Source of the DNA: Eumeta japonica | Taxonomy: Eukaryota > Arthropoda > Insecta > Lepidoptera > Psychidae | NCBI GenBank assembly: GCA_005406025.1 | Contig: BGZK01000712.1 | Location: forward strand, 244,108-308,107 | Reading direction: 5' to 3' | Length of the DNA stretch: 64,000 bases | Shown: piece by piece, positions 63,561 to 64,000 of the stretch | How the letters are laid out: every line of letters begins with the position of its first letter | How positions within the stretch are numbered: the stretch's first letter is position 1 | Program-made: the position numbers and the translations under genes | Notes under the pieces: generated by a model | Databases searched by the model: none | What the model was told of the DNA's origin: nothing | The model's input: the letters and a program-made list of their open reading frames with translations, nothing else

Positions 63561-64000
63561 ACCGTACATATTGAGTTAATATTCAATATTTCACGGTGTT
63601 ATCGCTTCCTTAAAAGTCGCTACGCCGCGTCAAAATTATTATGCATTTTGATGTTTTAAAGAACGGTATACTAGTTTTGAGGTTACATCTTAATTACTTT
63701 GTTTTTAATTATAACCCTGTTTCGTTAATATATGAGTTTGTGACGTAATACAGCAATTTATAGACAATATAATAATTTATGCATTACGTACGGACACATA
63801 ATTTGAGTGGAACTCAATTTGAGTTGTTATCAGTTAGTTTTAAAGAATAATTAACGATTTTAATAAGAATAGTTATAAAATAGAAATCAAAAACTTGATT
63901 GTGTAGCTAAAGGCAAAACTCAAGAACAGCTGGACCAATTCGGTTGCTTTTTTTTTTCAAATGTTCGTTAAGTTCGAAGAAGCTTTCCATGAAGAAATAT
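63561..64000. other. AT-rich non-coding stretch
   Basis: Nothing recognised. Confidence 0.45.

Noticed and set aside
1..64000. CRISPR arrays, operons, prokaryotic promoters and terminators
   Set aside because: The window is eukaryotic in character, with mariner, Penelope-like and LINE relics and a 5S-like sequence. No regularly spaced repeats were seen.

Overview
This is a 64 kb piece of a eukaryotic nuclear genome, almost certainly a moth or butterfly. No database search was possible, so that call rests on pattern recognition: an AT-rich background broken by short CpG- and GC-rich islands, and dispersed repeats with typically lepidopteran wording (31,640-31,984; 62,320-62,960; the GGAACTTCGTTCC elements at 22-26 kb). 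There is no convincing protein-coding host gene. The longest open frame is 151 codons and unrecognised. The window reads as a gene desert: a long intron or the regulatory flank of a gene outside it. Small exons cannot be excluded.

Layout. 0.5-4.5 kb holds five GC-rich islands, one containing a perfect 67-bp palindrome with two CACGTG boxes. 5.8-6.8 kb holds a decayed mariner transposase. 9.1-9.5 kb is another GC island. 10.2-10.7 kb holds the 3' part of a Penelope-like retroelement (GIY-YIG endonuclease) on the minus strand, with a second endonuclease scrap head-to-head on the plus strand. 10.7-21 kb is mostly featureless AT-rich DNA with one probable non-LTR retrotransposon scrap at 17.6 kb. 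22-26.1 kb is a nest of dispersed repeats sharing a GGAACTTCGTTCC-type signature and contains a solitary 120-nt 5S rRNA-like sequence on the minus strand. Two ~450-bp copies of one repeat lie in opposite orientation (26.6-27.1 and 29.3-29.7 kb) on either side of a strongly GC-rich island (27.5-28.1 kb).

From 30 to 64 kb the pattern continues: AT-rich DNA with GC-rich islands at about 34.5, 38.6-39.3, 42.3, 44.4, 45.5, 46.2-47.1, 52.2-52.7, 53.1, 56.7, 60.0, 61.4 and 63.4 kb. Several contain homeodomain, TCF, Exd/Meis-like or GATA motifs and are candidate enhancers. Between them are a 150-bp-arm inverted repeat (42.6-43.1 kb), the C-terminal end of a non-LTR reverse transcriptase (49.9-50.4 kb) and relics of a widespread lepidopteran repeat (31.6-32.0 and 62.3-63.0 kb).

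No genes here can be seen to work together. The active content, if any, is probably regulatory. The mobile elements seen are all truncated or mutated.
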